Shown: positions 52,901-62,900, numbered from the stretch's first letter. The stretch is 64,000 nucleotides of DNA from Bacteroidales bacterium (GCA_017477465.1 JAFUVU010000053.1:20304-84303); one strand, 5' to 3'. The notes: generated by a model not told the origin, from the sequence alone. A program made the numbers and translations.

Positions 52901-53558
52901 TGGACATACCGTCACCGGAAAGACCGGAACCGGCATAGATGCTCCAGGAGTCGCCGGGAGTTGTGGTGCTGAGGGTAGGCAGCGGAATACCGTCCAGTAC
53001 ATACAGGGCGTTGTTGTTGCCGCTGATAGACTTGGCACCGCGCATGACTACCTTGGTCTCGGAACCGGCACCGGCGGCAGTCTCGTTGATCTGCACACCG
53101 GCCACCTTACCGGCCAGGGAGTTCACCATGTTGGCCTCGCGGGTGACGAACACCTTTTCGTCCAGTTTCTGGACATTGTAGGTGACGGCCTTTTCGGCCC
53201 TCTTGATACCCAGGGCGGTGACTACTACGCCTTCGAGGACTGTAGAGTCTTCAGCCAGGGTGATGTTGATGACCGTGCGGCCTGCGATGTCCACAAGCTG
53301 GTCCGTCATGCCGATGTAGGAATAACGGAGCTGCGTGGCGCCTTCCGGAACGGTCAGGCTGTAGTTGCCGTCGAAGTCGGTGATTGCGCCGATGGTGGGC
53401 TGTCCTTCGACAACTACGCCGGCCCCGATAAGAGGCTCGTTATTCTGGTCTGTTACCGTACCGGTAATAGTTCTGCCTCCCTGACCGAAGACCAGGGCTG
53501 CTGAACAGAACAACGATGCAACTACGAGGCAAACTTTTCGTAAGCTGTTGTTACACAT
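49989..53558 (-). CDS. SusC/RagA TonB-dependent transporter with C-terminal OmpA domain (copy 1)
   Basis: 1189 residues. Signal peptide to about residue 25, CarboxypepD_reg-like domain (RTITGTVTDQNNEPLIGAGV, residues 29-110), plug with SusC signature (VVVTALGIKRAEK; MVNSLAGKVAGVQI; ALYVLDGIPL), then the barrel ending at about residue 1028 in NIGFSVKVKF, the usual SusC end with terminal Phe. There follows a linker of about 50 residues (KVIEKIVEKEVVKEVPVEVV) and a complete OmpA domain at 1080-1189 (VTGFADTATGTAEINRRLS; EANRRVTVSI) that keeps the Asp and Arg used for peptidoglycan binding. No STN domain. First gene of its operon. Confidence 0.94.
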   Translation of the reverse strand: MCNNSLRKVCLVVASLFCSAALVFGQGGRTITGTVTDQNNEPLIGAGVVVEGQPTIGAITDFDGNYSLTVPEGATQLRYSYIGMTDQLVDIAGRTVINITLAEDSTVLEGVVVTALGIKRAEKAVTYNVQKLDEKVFVTREANMVNSLAGKVAGVQINETAAGAGSETKVVMRGAKSISGNNNALYVLDGIPLPTLSTTTPGDSWSIYAGSGLSGDGMSMLNSEDIADMSALVGASAAALYGYKAANGILMLTSRTGEQGVHVSYSNSTTFSSPLLLPGRQSEYGAKAGSYASWGSKLETAPSWNISDFFQTGYNTAHAVSFSAGTEHSTTYVSAGYTDAKGIIPNNNYNRFNATFRHTADFLNDRLHLSVLGMYMRVNEQNMLSGGLYHNPLVPLYLMSPSDNLYAYTVYERYNASRNFPTQFWSANEMAMQNPFWTVNRNMFQTAKERYLLGGQLSYDFTDWFSIQTRVRMDNNATIAEQKHHASSNGLFAGKFGRYYYDDQKTRQTYADVLLNFNKNFGENSLFSVNAVLGASIEDYFYRGTSLGGDLLGVPNLFTFANMETGKAMAKQTFRDQTQSVFGTLNLGFKNFLFLEATAREDWASQMAGPNGVQPFFYPSVGASWLITEMFDKKSDFIPYAKLRASYAEVGNPISRFILNVTYPVVGGMPNLNSWATAPDFQPERTRSWEVGADVRLFKSKLQLAGTYYHSSTFNQVFTPTSTSTSGASTIYVNAGQVDNRGVELSGLFTQDWGDFNWTTNLIWTRNVNKVVKMLDYTNGDEHYVSSRESVGGTSGVTMWLIEGRPIGEMYVAGLATNEDGTPYVTPSDKGGVMYKAPNDGTPDTMWYAGNVNPDWTGSWRNQFSWKGLNFAFMFTMRKGGVGVSLTEATMDAYGVTKRTVEGRENGFNFAPANIFGNARNYYQVDAQDYWQTISGADGQNALGAYYTYDMTNIRLAEVSLGYDIPINKAVKWIENLNVSLVGRNLALLYCNAPFDPEQISNAGNYGQGIDLFLAPSTRNIGFSVKVKFGKKGEKAAVAAPAHVEPYVASEPKVIEKIVEKEVVKEVPVEVVKEVEVAPKGKIYSEDINFTLGKSSLSEDEIFKLGRIFQTLEAYPDAKITVTGFADTATGTAEINRRLSRERVENVSKKLQEAGIPASRITSKVGEGDWDKNASPEANRRVTVSIVNE

Positions 53559-53617
53559 TGGGTTTAAATTTGGTTAATACTATATGGTTTTGGTTTAGTA
53601 TCAAATTTTTGCGGGCA

Positions 53618-53625
53618 CAAAGATA
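53618..53625 (-). promoter_or_regulatory. -7 box of the first Sus operon
   Basis: TATCTTTG on the minus strand in an AT-rich region 59 bases before the SusC start. The 280-base gap 53559-53838 otherwise holds the terminator of the second operon and AT-rich sequence. Confidence 0.6.
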
Positions 53626-53781
53626 ATACTTATAATTTAGAATGTAAAATTATTTTAGCAGTTAAAAAATCGTGCTAAAACCATACATAAAATAATATAT
53701 CCTAATATAAAATAATATAATACTGATAATCAACAGCTAACCCGCAAAACAGCCACAAAACTATTTGTCCGCATATTTCAC

Positions 53782-53812
53782 AAAAAAGGCCCTGCCTTTT
53801 AAGCAGAGCCTT
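53782..53812 (-). terminator. Intrinsic terminator of the second Sus operon
   Basis: AAGGCTCTGC-TTAAAAG-GCAGGGCCTT followed by TTTT on the minus strand; one G-T pair. It lies about 27 bases after the DUF1573 stop and upstream of the first Sus operon's promoter, so the two operons are separate transcripts. Confidence 0.88.
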
Positions 53813-53838
53813 AGAAACAATCGGACAGAGGACCGGGA

Positions 53839-54240
53839 TCAGTCCCGTTTTATGTAGCCTACCAGTTTCAGCGAGTTTGTCATTACTTCCCCGCCGTCGG
53901 AGGCAAGCACGGTTAAACGGTGTTCCTGAAAAGCGTAAAGCCGGTCCGTGGCAAGGACGGCGCATATAACGGCCTTCTTGCCGGGCTGGATTGGTTTTTT
54001 GTCAAACTTGACCTGGAGACAACTGCAGTAAGTATGCACATCCAGGATATAAACAGGTTTAGTACTGATATTAGTACACTCATAAAACGCTTTTACAGGG
54101 CCTTTATCGAAACCCAGGGTGTCAAAAGCAAATACTTTCTGCCCGAAAGAAAGAACCGGCGCGGTCTGGGCAGAAGCCGCAGCCCCTGCCGCAAACCACG
54201 CCAGAACGTGTAAAAGGATGATTTTAGCACGTAAACTCAT
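53839..54240 (-). CDS. Short DUF1573-like exported protein
   Basis: 133 residues from MSLRAKIILLHVLAWFAAGAAASA (signal peptide). The mature part is a single DUF1573-type Ig domain (VKAFYECTNISTKPVYILDVHTYCSCLQVKFDKKPIQPGKKAVICAVLATDRLYAFQEHRLTVLASDGGE), with C-S-C replacing the N-C-G-C of its larger relative at 45230-45955. The start overlaps the preceding stop by one base (TGATG). Function unknown. Confidence 0.78.
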   Translation of the reverse strand: MSLRAKIILLHVLAWFAAGAAASAQTAPVLSFGQKVFAFDTLGFDKGPVKAFYECTNISTKPVYILDVHTYCSCLQVKFDKKPIQPGKKAVICAVLATDRLYAFQEHRLTVLASDGGEVMTNSLKLVGYIKRD

Positions 54241-55460
54241 CAGAAAGGGCACTTCTGACCGTCAAGCCAGTTGATACTTCCGCTGGGGATGGCGTTGTGA
54301 CCGTGACCGGTTTCGTCCAGGACTGAACCGTCGTCCTGCAAGGTACCGTCAAACTTCCAATAGGCAAGCAGGCCTTCGGAAGTGGGATCCACATAGCACA
54401 CACCCGCCTGGAGCTGGGCGGCGCTGCGGGCGACCGTCCACAGGCGGCATTCACTCAGGCAACCCTTGTAAGTCCAGTGGGTGCCATAGCTCCGGCCGAT
54501 GGCGAAGGTGTCGTCCCAACCGTGTCCGCCATAGGACATGGCAAGGTTGATAACACCGCCGGTAGTGGGCTTTTCGATCTCGAGGTTGCCGTTCAGGTAG
54601 AAGCGGACCTTGGAGCCGTCATAAACCACGGCGATGTGATACCATACGTCGTTCTCGAAAATTTCCTCGAAGGTGCTTTCGTAGTGCGGCTTCTCATCCG
54701 GATGATAAGGAGTGCCGATGGACACCTTGGCGAAGTTGAGCTTATTGGCCGGGATGGAAGAGCCGTCGCCGAAGCGCAACAGAAGGCTCTCGTGGCTGCC
54801 CATGATGGGGTTGATGGAGGATTCAGCGATGGAGGTGGAAAGGTTGGCGGGACGCACCTTGATTTCGAGGGTCATCGCGCTCAATGCCCAAACGGGGCTC
54901 ACGATCTCCGTACCGTCCTTGTCCTCGTCATAGAACGAAGGCACGTCGAACCAGGCATTGCCCCTGAGCTGGGCCACCTTGCTCGTCATCACCTTGTTAA
55001 GCATGACGTAGGCAGTGCGGGAAGACTCCAGGACGCCCAGTCCGTCACCATCGACGCTCTTGATGGTTATGGGAAGGCAGTACTGGTTGCCGAAGCTGAG
55101 GGCGTCGGAATTGGCCGTCAGTTTGGCCGATGTGGAAACAACCTTGCCAGCCTCGATCTCGAGGTTGCTGTCTGTCAGCGAGTAGCTTCCCTCAGGAGGA
55201 AGGACGTAGGAGCCCCCCACCTGAGCGTTATAAGCCTCCAGGAGGCCGGGATCGGCGGCAATCTCCACCTTGACGGTGCTGGTTGCCTTAGCACTGGACG
55301 ACACGGTGAGGCCGATGCTCTGCTCCCCTTCAATGTTGAACTGGATGGTGGGAGTGGTAAGCGTACCGGTCATGTAAACCGCATCACCGTACTCGGGCGC
55401 TTTCTTGCAGCCTGTGAGGCAGACTGCAAGGGAAAGCGCGAAAAGAATATACTTTTTCAT
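54240..55460 (-). CDS. DUF1735 + LamG surface lipoprotein, second Sus operon
   Basis: 406 residues from MKKYILFALSLAVCLTGC (lipobox ending at Cys18). DUF1735 at about 30-150 (ATSTVKVEIAADPGLLEAYNAQVGGSYVLPPEGSYSL; YCLPITIKSVDGDG), LamG at about 165-395 (LLRFGDGSS, DVWYHIAVVYDGSKVRFYLNGNLEIEKP, LSECRLWTVARSAAQLQAGV, LLAYWKFDG). Paralogous to the protein at 45955-47112 and placed before a DUF1573 gene in the same way. Confidence 0.86.
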   Translation of the reverse strand: MKKYILFALSLAVCLTGCKKAPEYGDAVYMTGTLTTPTIQFNIEGEQSIGLTVSSSAKATSTVKVEIAADPGLLEAYNAQVGGSYVLPPEGSYSLTDSNLEIEAGKVVSTSAKLTANSDALSFGNQYCLPITIKSVDGDGLGVLESSRTAYVMLNKVMTSKVAQLRGNAWFDVPSFYDEDKDGTEIVSPVWALSAMTLEIKVRPANLSTSIAESSINPIMGSHESLLLRFGDGSSIPANKLNFAKVSIGTPYHPDEKPHYESTFEEIFENDVWYHIAVVYDGSKVRFYLNGNLEIEKPTTGGVINLAMSYGGHGWDDTFAIGRSYGTHWTYKGCLSECRLWTVARSAAQLQAGVCYVDPTSEGLLAYWKFDGTLQDDGSVLDETGHGHNAIPSGSINWLDGQKCPF

Positions 55461-55472
55461 CGTTTTCATTGA

Positions 55473-57335
55473 TTATTTAGTAAACACACCCAATTCGTAC
55501 ATGCCGAAGTAACCGGAATGCATGGTAACGCGGATATGCGTCATGGGAACAGCCTTGTAGAAGGCGCAGACGCCGTCGGAATTGAGGTTCGCCATGGTGC
55601 CGCTGCCCATGGAGGCAGTACCCATACTGGTGAAGTTGGTTCCGTCGGTGCTGAAAGCCACGTCGTAGTCCATGCAAGGAAGGTCGGTAGGATTCACCCT
55701 TACACCGGACACATTCAGGGTAGTGCCGAAGTTGACAATGATGTTGGTCACGCTGGCGCCGTTCCGGTAGAACTGATAGTGGCTTGCACCGTCGCGCTCT
55801 ACATTATTGTCGATGATGGAGAGGATGTTGCCGCTGCCATAGACGGAGTGCGAAGGGACATCGGCGCTTACGCTCCAGCCGCTCTTGTCGAGAACTTCAG
55901 TGCCAGGGGCGCTGGAGATGCCCGAAAGCATGTAAACGTAAGAGTTCTTGAAGATTACGTACACCGTGGAATTATCGCTTACCGGGGCGTCGCTGCTGCT
56001 GATGGTGATGGGGGCGAGGTAGCCGGCATCGGCAGTAAGGGAGCTGAGGTCGCCGGTCAGGCTTACGGTGAACGGCTCGGAAGACATCTCACCGGGGGCA
56101 ATCTTGGCAGGAGAGCCGCCGATTGACAGGTTTCCTGCAGGCAGGGCCTCGTAGGAGGTTCCGTTGGAGGAATTGTAATCGGCCACAAGCGCGGCATTGT
56201 ATTCGGCCGATACGGTATAGCCCGCAGCCGAGGAGAGCGTAGTCATTGCGCTGAATTCGCCGCTGAACTCGCTCGTATGCTTGTCTGTAGCAAGATTGTG
56301 GACGATGGTGCCTTCAAGAGTGTTGCTGCTGACGGATATCTGGGCTTCCTTGCTGGTAACCTCGGTGATGTTGAATCCGGTGAGGCCATAGCCCCAGCTG
56401 AGGTAATTGCCCACTACAGTAAAGCGTACATATCGGAGCGGAACATAATCATAGAAAGCGACTGCCTGAAGATATGCGCTTCCTTCCCTTGCGGTGAGTA
56501 TGCCGCCGCCGTCAGTATTGCCGAAGGACTGGAAAGTCTCCCCGTCAGTGCTGTACTCAGGGTTGGAAATACCGGCATAGTTGTTTCTGTTATAGATCTT
56601 CAGTCCGGTGACAAGATGCTCTTCCTGAAGGTCGATGGTGAGAACCTGCCCGTTTGTTAAAGACGGGTACCTGTTGCGACTGCTATAGACACCGTTGCCT
56701 GTGAAAAGCGCTGCGTAATTGGTCACATCGGCCGTCCAGGTGGAACGGTCGGCAGGAGAGGAGCCTACGAGTTCGCTAAGGCTGGAGATCTTGCGGATGA
56801 GGCTGTGCTCGGTGTTGACCTGCAGGATATAGGTGCCGTACTGCTCACTCACTGCGCAGCCTGTAGCTTCAAGCTTGTATGCAGCGATGTAAACGGGCTC
56901 CTGAAGGTCGGCAAGTTCGCCTTTCAGGGCAACCTCCACCGAATCGACGGACGAACGCTCGCCGGCGGGAACCGTCCATTCCAAGGCCGCAGCTTCATCG
57001 TTGTGCTTTGACAGGGCGATGTAGCTCTCGTCCAGAATAGGATAGGTTGTTCCGTTCTTTGCATTGTAAGCATCGGCAGCGTCTTTGTCGTAAACAAGGG
57101 TTGCGCGGACCTCGTCATGCTTGGCTTTGTTCACCTTGATGGGGAACACGCTGTTGAACTTGGAGGCAGACAGTATTGTCCTGTGGATAACCTGTGCCTC
57201 ATCGAACGTACTGCCTACATAGGTCAACGTTTCGGGAACGTCTATAGTTTCCACATACGGGTCTTTCTGTACGCAGGATGCCAGGGACAGCAGGGCTGCA
57301 ACGGCAGCAAAAGTTGATAAATATAGTTTTTTCAT
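55473..57335 (-). CDS. DUF1735 surface lipoprotein with discoidin (F5/8 C)-like domains
   Basis: 620 residues, lipobox LASC at Cys21. Domain order: DUF1735-like at about 35-175 (ATLVYDKDAADAYNAKNGTTYPILDESY), a discoidin-like sugar-binding domain at about 185-330 (GQVLTIDLQEEHLVTGLKIYNRNN; PLRYVRFTVVGNY), a second DUF1735-like part at about 345-470 (SAEYNAALVADYNSSNGTSYEALPAGNLS), and a second discoidin-like domain to the end (IIVNFGTTLNVSGVRVNP; HIRVTMHSGYFGMYELGVF). No counterpart in the first Sus operon. Probably binds glycan at the surface. Confidence 0.8.
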   Translation of the reverse strand: MKKLYLSTFAAVAALLSLASCVQKDPYVETIDVPETLTYVGSTFDEAQVIHRTILSASKFNSVFPIKVNKAKHDEVRATLVYDKDAADAYNAKNGTTYPILDESYIALSKHNDEAAALEWTVPAGERSSVDSVEVALKGELADLQEPVYIAAYKLEATGCAVSEQYGTYILQVNTEHSLIRKISSLSELVGSSPADRSTWTADVTNYAALFTGNGVYSSRNRYPSLTNGQVLTIDLQEEHLVTGLKIYNRNNYAGISNPEYSTDGETFQSFGNTDGGGILTAREGSAYLQAVAFYDYVPLRYVRFTVVGNYLSWGYGLTGFNITEVTSKEAQISVSSNTLEGTIVHNLATDKHTSEFSGEFSAMTTLSSAAGYTVSAEYNAALVADYNSSNGTSYEALPAGNLSIGGSPAKIAPGEMSSEPFTVSLTGDLSSLTADAGYLAPITISSSDAPVSDNSTVYVIFKNSYVYMLSGISSAPGTEVLDKSGWSVSADVPSHSVYGSGNILSIIDNNVERDGASHYQFYRNGASVTNIIVNFGTTLNVSGVRVNPTDLPCMDYDVAFSTDGTNFTSMGTASMGSGTMANLNSDGVCAFYKAVPMTHIRVTMHSGYFGMYELGVFTK

Positions 57336-57350
57336 TTTACATCCTCCCCG

Positions 57351-58382
57351 TTATTTTACAACTGCCGGATTCTGGATCTGAATGCAATGGCGGAAGAGCC
57401 AGTACGGTTCCGGATTTTTTTCGGTGATAAAGTAGTCGCGTTGGCCATAAAAAGCGCCGAAACCGCCCTTGTGACCGGTCTCAGGCTCGAAGGAAGCCTG
57501 TGTGATCATACGCTCGGGGATACCCTTGTTCCAGTCGTCACCCCAGTTGACGCAGTAGATGGACTTCTCGTAAGGCACATCGCCCCATTTTCTGGGAGTT
57601 CCGCCACCGTAGTTCTGGTTCACGTAGTAGTCGAGATACTGGTGTATGCCGGTTTCGGGAGCGCGGTTGTAGGTGTCAACCAAGAGAATCTTGTTCACGT
57701 CGGTCTCCTCGGCGCCGAAACGCTCCTGGATAAGCGCAAGGCGCTCTTCCTTGGTCTGATCCGGGTTCGGACCCATGTATTCGGCCAGTTTTTTGACAAA
57801 GCGGCGGAAATAGTCGCCCGTGAGTTTGTCGCCTTCGGGCTCGTAGTCGGCGTCGAAACCGTCCAGTTTAGCCTTGAAAACCTGATCGACATAGTACATG
57901 GCATACATGTCAACGGCTTCCATAATCTTTTCTTCACGGGCTTCGCGCTGTTCGGCGGTTTCCTGAGGCATGGCCTCGGCCGCATTCAGGGCCTGCTTGA
58001 AGTCGTGGGAATCATCTTCGGCCCACAGACGGACAATGGCCACATAGATGATTTTGGTTCCCTGAACCTGCTGGGCCCAGCGGAGCTGCTCCCAGAGTTT
58101 GGTGTTCTCCTGAGGAGGGATACCGCCACCCCAGACGGAAGCTATGTCCAGGCTGTCCGGCAGACCGTCGAAACGGATTGCCATCGAGTTCTGAGCGCTC
58201 CACTGTGCGAAGTACATGTAGGAAACCTCGTGGGGCGTTGCTTTCCACGCACGCAGGTTCTCGTAGTATTCGTCGGTAAACTTGTGCGGCTTCTGGACAG
58301 CCATTGGTTCTATCTTCGTATTGCACGAGGCCGCAAGAAGTGCGGCGGCCAGGGCTGCAAAAATATATTTAGCTGTTTTCAT
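57351..58382 (-). CDS. Glycoside hydrolase family 18 lipoprotein (ENGase-like), second Sus operon
   Basis: 343 residues, lipobox ending at Cys20 (LAASC). Catalytic motif DGFDADYE at residues 174-181, with Glu181 as the acid, so it is predicted active. Other shared blocks with its paralogue at 47118-48356: YYENLRAWK, ISYIFFADYG-type strand (VSYMYFAQWSAQNSMAIRFDGLPDSLDIASVWGG), KILLVDTYNRAPETG, and the C-terminal TGHKGGFGAFYGQRDY. Shorter than the paralogue by about 70 residues, mostly in the middle. Confidence 0.87.
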   Translation of the reverse strand: MKTAKYIFAALAAALLAASCNTKIEPMAVQKPHKFTDEYYENLRAWKATPHEVSYMYFAQWSAQNSMAIRFDGLPDSLDIASVWGGGIPPQENTKLWEQLRWAQQVQGTKIIYVAIVRLWAEDDSHDFKQALNAAEAMPQETAEQREAREEKIMEAVDMYAMYYVDQVFKAKLDGFDADYEPEGDKLTGDYFRRFVKKLAEYMGPNPDQTKEERLALIQERFGAEETDVNKILLVDTYNRAPETGIHQYLDYYVNQNYGGGTPRKWGDVPYEKSIYCVNWGDDWNKGIPERMITQASFEPETGHKGGFGAFYGQRDYFITEKNPEPYWLFRHCIQIQNPAVVK

Positions 58383-58394
58383 CTTATGAACTTA

Positions 58395-59975
58395 TTATCT
58401 TTTAACATCCCACCACAGACGGGTACCGGCAGAGTCGTTGCCTCCGAGCAGGGTAACCGCAGCCTGCGTATTGGCTGAGTTGTTATCATATTCGGTAGAA
58501 GGGAATTTGAGGCGGGAAATCATTTCGCCGCTGGCAACCTCCGACTGGGCCGAATAGGAATTGATTCGCACCCAGCCCGGATAACCGGTACGGCGCATTT
58601 CGCTCCAGGCTTCCTGCCCGTCAGGATAAAGGGCGATCCATTTCTGAATCATGATGCGCTCCAGCTTGGTGTTATCATCGGCAGCGTCGTCCCAGGCAAC
58701 CGGAAGCAGCGAAAGCATGGAGCTCACGTCGGTCGAACGGTTGTTGTAGGGATCGGTGTAGGATGATAGCGGGAGAGCGGTGCTGTTGGAGATGTAAGCA
58801 TCTGCGCCGGTAACGCCTGCCGATGCGAACGAAGCGGCGATACCTGCTTCATAGTACTCCTGGGCCGAGAGATCGCCGATGTCGAAGCGGAGTTTTGCTT
58901 CGGCCATCAGGAAATAAGCCTCTGCGGCATACATCCAGTGCATGTCGCTGCCCTGTACGAAGTTGGGGCGGGAGGAGTTGTTCAGGTAATTGTTCTTGTT
59001 CACATTGGAGATACCGTTGCGAACGCCCTTGTACAGACCGGTGCTCACAGCAGGCTGGAAATAAGCCGCAATACGGGGATCGCCGTAGCCGTTGAGGTAG
59101 CAGTCCATGGTTGCGCTCATGTGCTCGTCATCCCAGCTTGTGCCGATTTCCCACAGGGGGTGGCGGAAGGTAAGGCGGGCGCTCTGGTGAACGGCGGCAT
59201 CGTCGTCCTTGGAAGCCATGAGACCGTAAGTATTGCCGATGGCGGCTTCGATTTCGGTCTTCGCCTTGGCCTCGTTCACGTTGGAGATGCGCATGGCCAT
59301 TCTCAGACGGACGGTATTTGCAAACTTGATCCACCTGACCACGTTGCCGCTATAGATATTGTCATAGTCGGCAAGATAGGCGGCAGAGTTGTTCGTGGCA
59401 TACTCGGTGAGGACGTCGATTGCATCGGCAATTTCCTCAAACATCTGATTGTAAATGCTTTCCTGAGAGTCGTACTCTACCTGGACGGCAGTACCGAACT
59501 TGCTGTAGGGGATGGGGCCGTACATATCGGTGATGCGCTGCATGGCGAAGACCTTGATTACGGTCGCCATAGCCCTTGCGGGCGAGAACTCGTCCGTAGC
59601 GTCATAGACAGACTTCCAAGGCTGCATGATTTTTTCGTACGCATCGTTGAAGGGCTTGTCGTACCAGCCATAGTACAGGGCATAATGGTCGTTGTTGCTG
59701 GGAGCGTAACCCCAGGATGTAATGGCAGCGAAATAGCTGGCGAAAAGGTCGCCTTCCAGAGCCTGGGTCTCCTGATATCGGCCGCCCAGATTTTCGCCGA
59801 TGCAGAACACTCCCCTTTGCATCTGCGCGAAATAGGCGCCGGTGCTCAGGTTGTCGAAGTCCATCTGGTCGGGAGTAGCCTCGTCGGGGTTATGGTTGTA
59901 TTCCTCGAACCTGGCGGTGCAAGACGGGAGAAGTGCTATGACTGAAAGAGCAATAAGTGTAAATATCTTTTTCAT
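58395..59975 (-). CDS. SusD/RagB-family nutrient-binding lipoprotein (SusD-like_2), second Sus operon
   Basis: 526 residues from MKKIFTLIALSVIALLPSC (lipobox ending at Cys19); nine upstream in-frame codons overlap the SusC 3' end and are excluded. Signatures: NPDEATPDQMDFDNLSTGAYFAQMQRGV, FAMQRITDMYGPIPYSKFG, FANTVRLRMAMRISNV, YAAEAYFLMAEAKLRFD and PDGQEAWSEMRRTGYPGWV. Same place and family as the SusD at 48375-49976, but with clearly different sequence, so the two systems probably take different ligands. Confidence 0.94.
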   Translation of the reverse strand: MKKIFTLIALSVIALLPSCTARFEEYNHNPDEATPDQMDFDNLSTGAYFAQMQRGVFCIGENLGGRYQETQALEGDLFASYFAAITSWGYAPSNNDHYALYYGWYDKPFNDAYEKIMQPWKSVYDATDEFSPARAMATVIKVFAMQRITDMYGPIPYSKFGTAVQVEYDSQESIYNQMFEEIADAIDVLTEYATNNSAAYLADYDNIYSGNVVRWIKFANTVRLRMAMRISNVNEAKAKTEIEAAIGNTYGLMASKDDDAAVHQSARLTFRHPLWEIGTSWDDEHMSATMDCYLNGYGDPRIAAYFQPAVSTGLYKGVRNGISNVNKNNYLNNSSRPNFVQGSDMHWMYAAEAYFLMAEAKLRFDIGDLSAQEYYEAGIAASFASAGVTGADAYISNSTALPLSSYTDPYNNRSTDVSSMLSLLPVAWDDAADDNTKLERIMIQKWIALYPDGQEAWSEMRRTGYPGWVRINSYSAQSEVASGEMISRLKFPSTEYDNNSANTQAAVTLLGGNDSAGTRLWWDVKR

Positions 59976-59988
59976 AATCAGGGCCTCC

Positions 59989-62900
59989 TTATTCGTTAAC
60001 AATGCTCACAGTTACGCGGCGGTTGGCTTCCGGGGACGCATTCTTGTCCCAGTCGCCCTCGCCCACTTTCACGGTGATACGTGATGCGGGAATACCTGCT
60101 TCCTGCAGCTTCTTGGAGACATTCTCTACGCGCTGGGCGGAGAGACGGCGGTTGATTTCGGCAGTGCCGGTTGCGGTGTCGGCATAGCCTGTTACGGTGA
60201 GTTTGGCATCGGGATAGGCTTCCAGGGTCTGGAAGATTCGGCCCAGCTTGAAGGCCTCGTCCTCGGTGAGGTTGGTCTTGCCAAGGCCGAAGTTGATGTC
60301 CTCGGAATAGACGCTGCCCTTAGGGGCGACAACGACCTCCTTGACGACCTCTTTCACTACCTCGACGGGAACTTCTTTCACCACTTCCTTCTCGACGATC
60401 TTCTCGACCACATTGGGAGCGGAAGCCACGTAAGGAGTTACGTATGCGGGAGCGGCTGCGGTGTCGGCCTTCTTGGCATTGCCGCCGAAGGTGACCTTTG
60501 CGGAGAAGCCGAGGCTGCGCATGCTGGGAAGCATGAAGTAGTCCATACCGTCGAAGCCGGTGGCGGTAGAGGCAGTCAGCTGAGGATCGTAAGGAGCCTT
60601 GCTATAGAACATCAGCAGGTTATGGCCGATGAGCGACAGGTTGAGGCCCTGAATCCAGGGGATGAGCTTGTTGATGGGGAAGTCGTAGCCGATGGAGAGT
60701 TCCTGCAGGCGGACGTTGGTAGCGTCGTACACATACATGCTGCCGATACCGGAGCCTACGAACTCGTAGTACTTCTGAGCTGCGGGAACAAGGCCGCCGT
60801 TCACGAGGACACCGCCTGCGTCACGGGCATCGGCACTTGTCTTCGATGTGCCGTAGGCGTCCATGAGACCCTGGGTAAGGGAAACGCCCACGCCGCCCAG
60901 ACGGGCAGTGATGAGGAAGTTGAGGTTGAGACCCTTCCATGCGAAGTTGTTGCGCCAGCCGATCATGTGCTTGGGCTGGGAATTGCCTGCATAGATGTAG
61001 CCGTCCTTGTAAGGACCTGCATTGGTGGATTTCATCACCTCGTTGGTCTGGTAGTCAACATAGATGTAGCCCCTGTTGTCTTCCTGGAGGGAAGTTACAT
61101 AGAGGTCGCCCATGGAACCGCCTTCGGTAATCATGGTCTTTACGCTGCCAAGATCCACAAGATTCAGGTGATCCTGGGAAATCTCGATACCGTTGGAGAG
61201 GGTGGTGGGTTTGAGGAGCTGGACCACCTTGTTGCGGTTGGCCGAATAAGTGATGTTGGAATTCCAGAGGAATGAGCCAATGGGGATGTTCAGGCCCAGA
61301 TTCACCTCGATACCCTTGTTGTCGATCTGGCCGCCATTGATATAAATGGAGCTGTAACCGGACGAGCTGGGAAGGGCGGGGTTGAAGAGCTGGTTGAAAG
61401 TGGAGGTCTTATACAGGGAGACGTTGAGGTTCACCAGATCCTCCCAGAAGTGGGTTTCCAAACCAACTTCCCAAGCATTGGTGCGCTCGGGTTTGATGTC
61501 GCTGTTGGGATAGGTGGTGGAAGTAGCAGGAGTGCCGGTATCGAGCGGATAGCTCTGGAAGGGGACGAAGCGCTTGGGAGCGTTACCCACTTCACTGTAG
61601 GAGCCGCGCAGCTTGAGGAAGGAGAGGAAGTCGCCCTTGAGGGCAGGGATCATCTCGGTGAGGATGGCGGTAAGGCCAACTGAAGGATAGGCCACATAGC
61701 TGGTACCGGTTCCGGCAAGGGCGGAAGCCCAGTCGATACGGCCGGTCACATCCAGATACAGCATGCTCTTCCAGCCAAGCTGGGCGGTGGCAAAGATGCT
61801 CTGGACCTGATCGTGGTACTGGCTCTCGTCGGGTTCGATGCTGGAGACGTTCATGTTCCTGGTGGTGAACAGGTTGGCAACGGAGTTGAGGTTGCCGCCG
61901 AAGGAGAAGTACCTGTAGTTCACATCCTGGAAGGAAGCGCCGGCCGCACCAACGAGGGTGAAGTCGCCGAAGCGCTTGTCAAGGTTCAGCATAACGTCGG
62001 CATAGATCTGACGGGTGGCGTCGTCGTTCTTTTCGTAGAAACCGAATTTCTCGGCGAAGACGCCGTCGGTGGATGCCGAATACTTCTTTTCGTAAATGCC
62101 TGAGGTGTAGTCCATCTTGGCGCGGGCGCTCAGGGACAGACCTTTAATGATCTCATAGGTGAGACCGCCGTTGATCATGAAGCGGTTCTTGGTGTTGGCA
62201 AGGATGTCGCGGTTGATGGTCCAGTACGGGTTCTGCATGGCAAGACCCTGGTTGCCCCAAGGCCAGTACTGAGTCTTGAAGCCGCGGGACTCGTCGTACA
62301 TCTCGAAGAGCTGGTAGGTCTCCAGGCTGTAGCTCGGAGACAGAAGGTAAGTGGCCACGATGGGGTTCATGTACTGACCTTCGGAAACCATATTCTGCTC
62401 GTTGATGTTCATGAACATTGCCGCCAAGTCCATACGAAGCTTTTCGGTGAGCTTGGTGGTGTTGCGGATGGTGAAGTTGTAACGGCCAAGCTTGTTGTTG
62501 GGGACGATGCCCTCGGCATTGGTGGCCGCCATGGAGAGGAAGGTCTGGTTCTTCTCAGTGCCGGTAGAGACAGTCACAGCGTTGGTGGTGTTGAAGCCGG
62601 TCTGGAAGAAGTCCAGAGGATTGTAAGTGCTGGGAATTGCCAGTTTGCTGCCCCATGACTTGAATTCACCGGGAGCGGCGCCATAGGTGTTCTGGAACTC
62701 AGGAGTCACGAACGGGCTGTAGAACGAGGTGCTGTTGGAGTATGAAACCCTGAGCGCACCTTCCTGGCCCTTGCGGGTAGTGATGAGAATCACACCGTTC
62801 TGCGCCTCGCTGCCATACAGGGCCGATGCGGCCGCGCCGCTGAGCACCGAAATGTTTTCGATGTCCTCGGGGTTGATCATGGAAGCGCCGTCACCCGACT

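Noticed and set aside
53559-53838. Small gene in the gap between the two Sus operons
   Set aside because: AT-rich with a terminator and promoter; the 87-codon minus-strand frame there overlaps the DUF1573 gene and has no signature.
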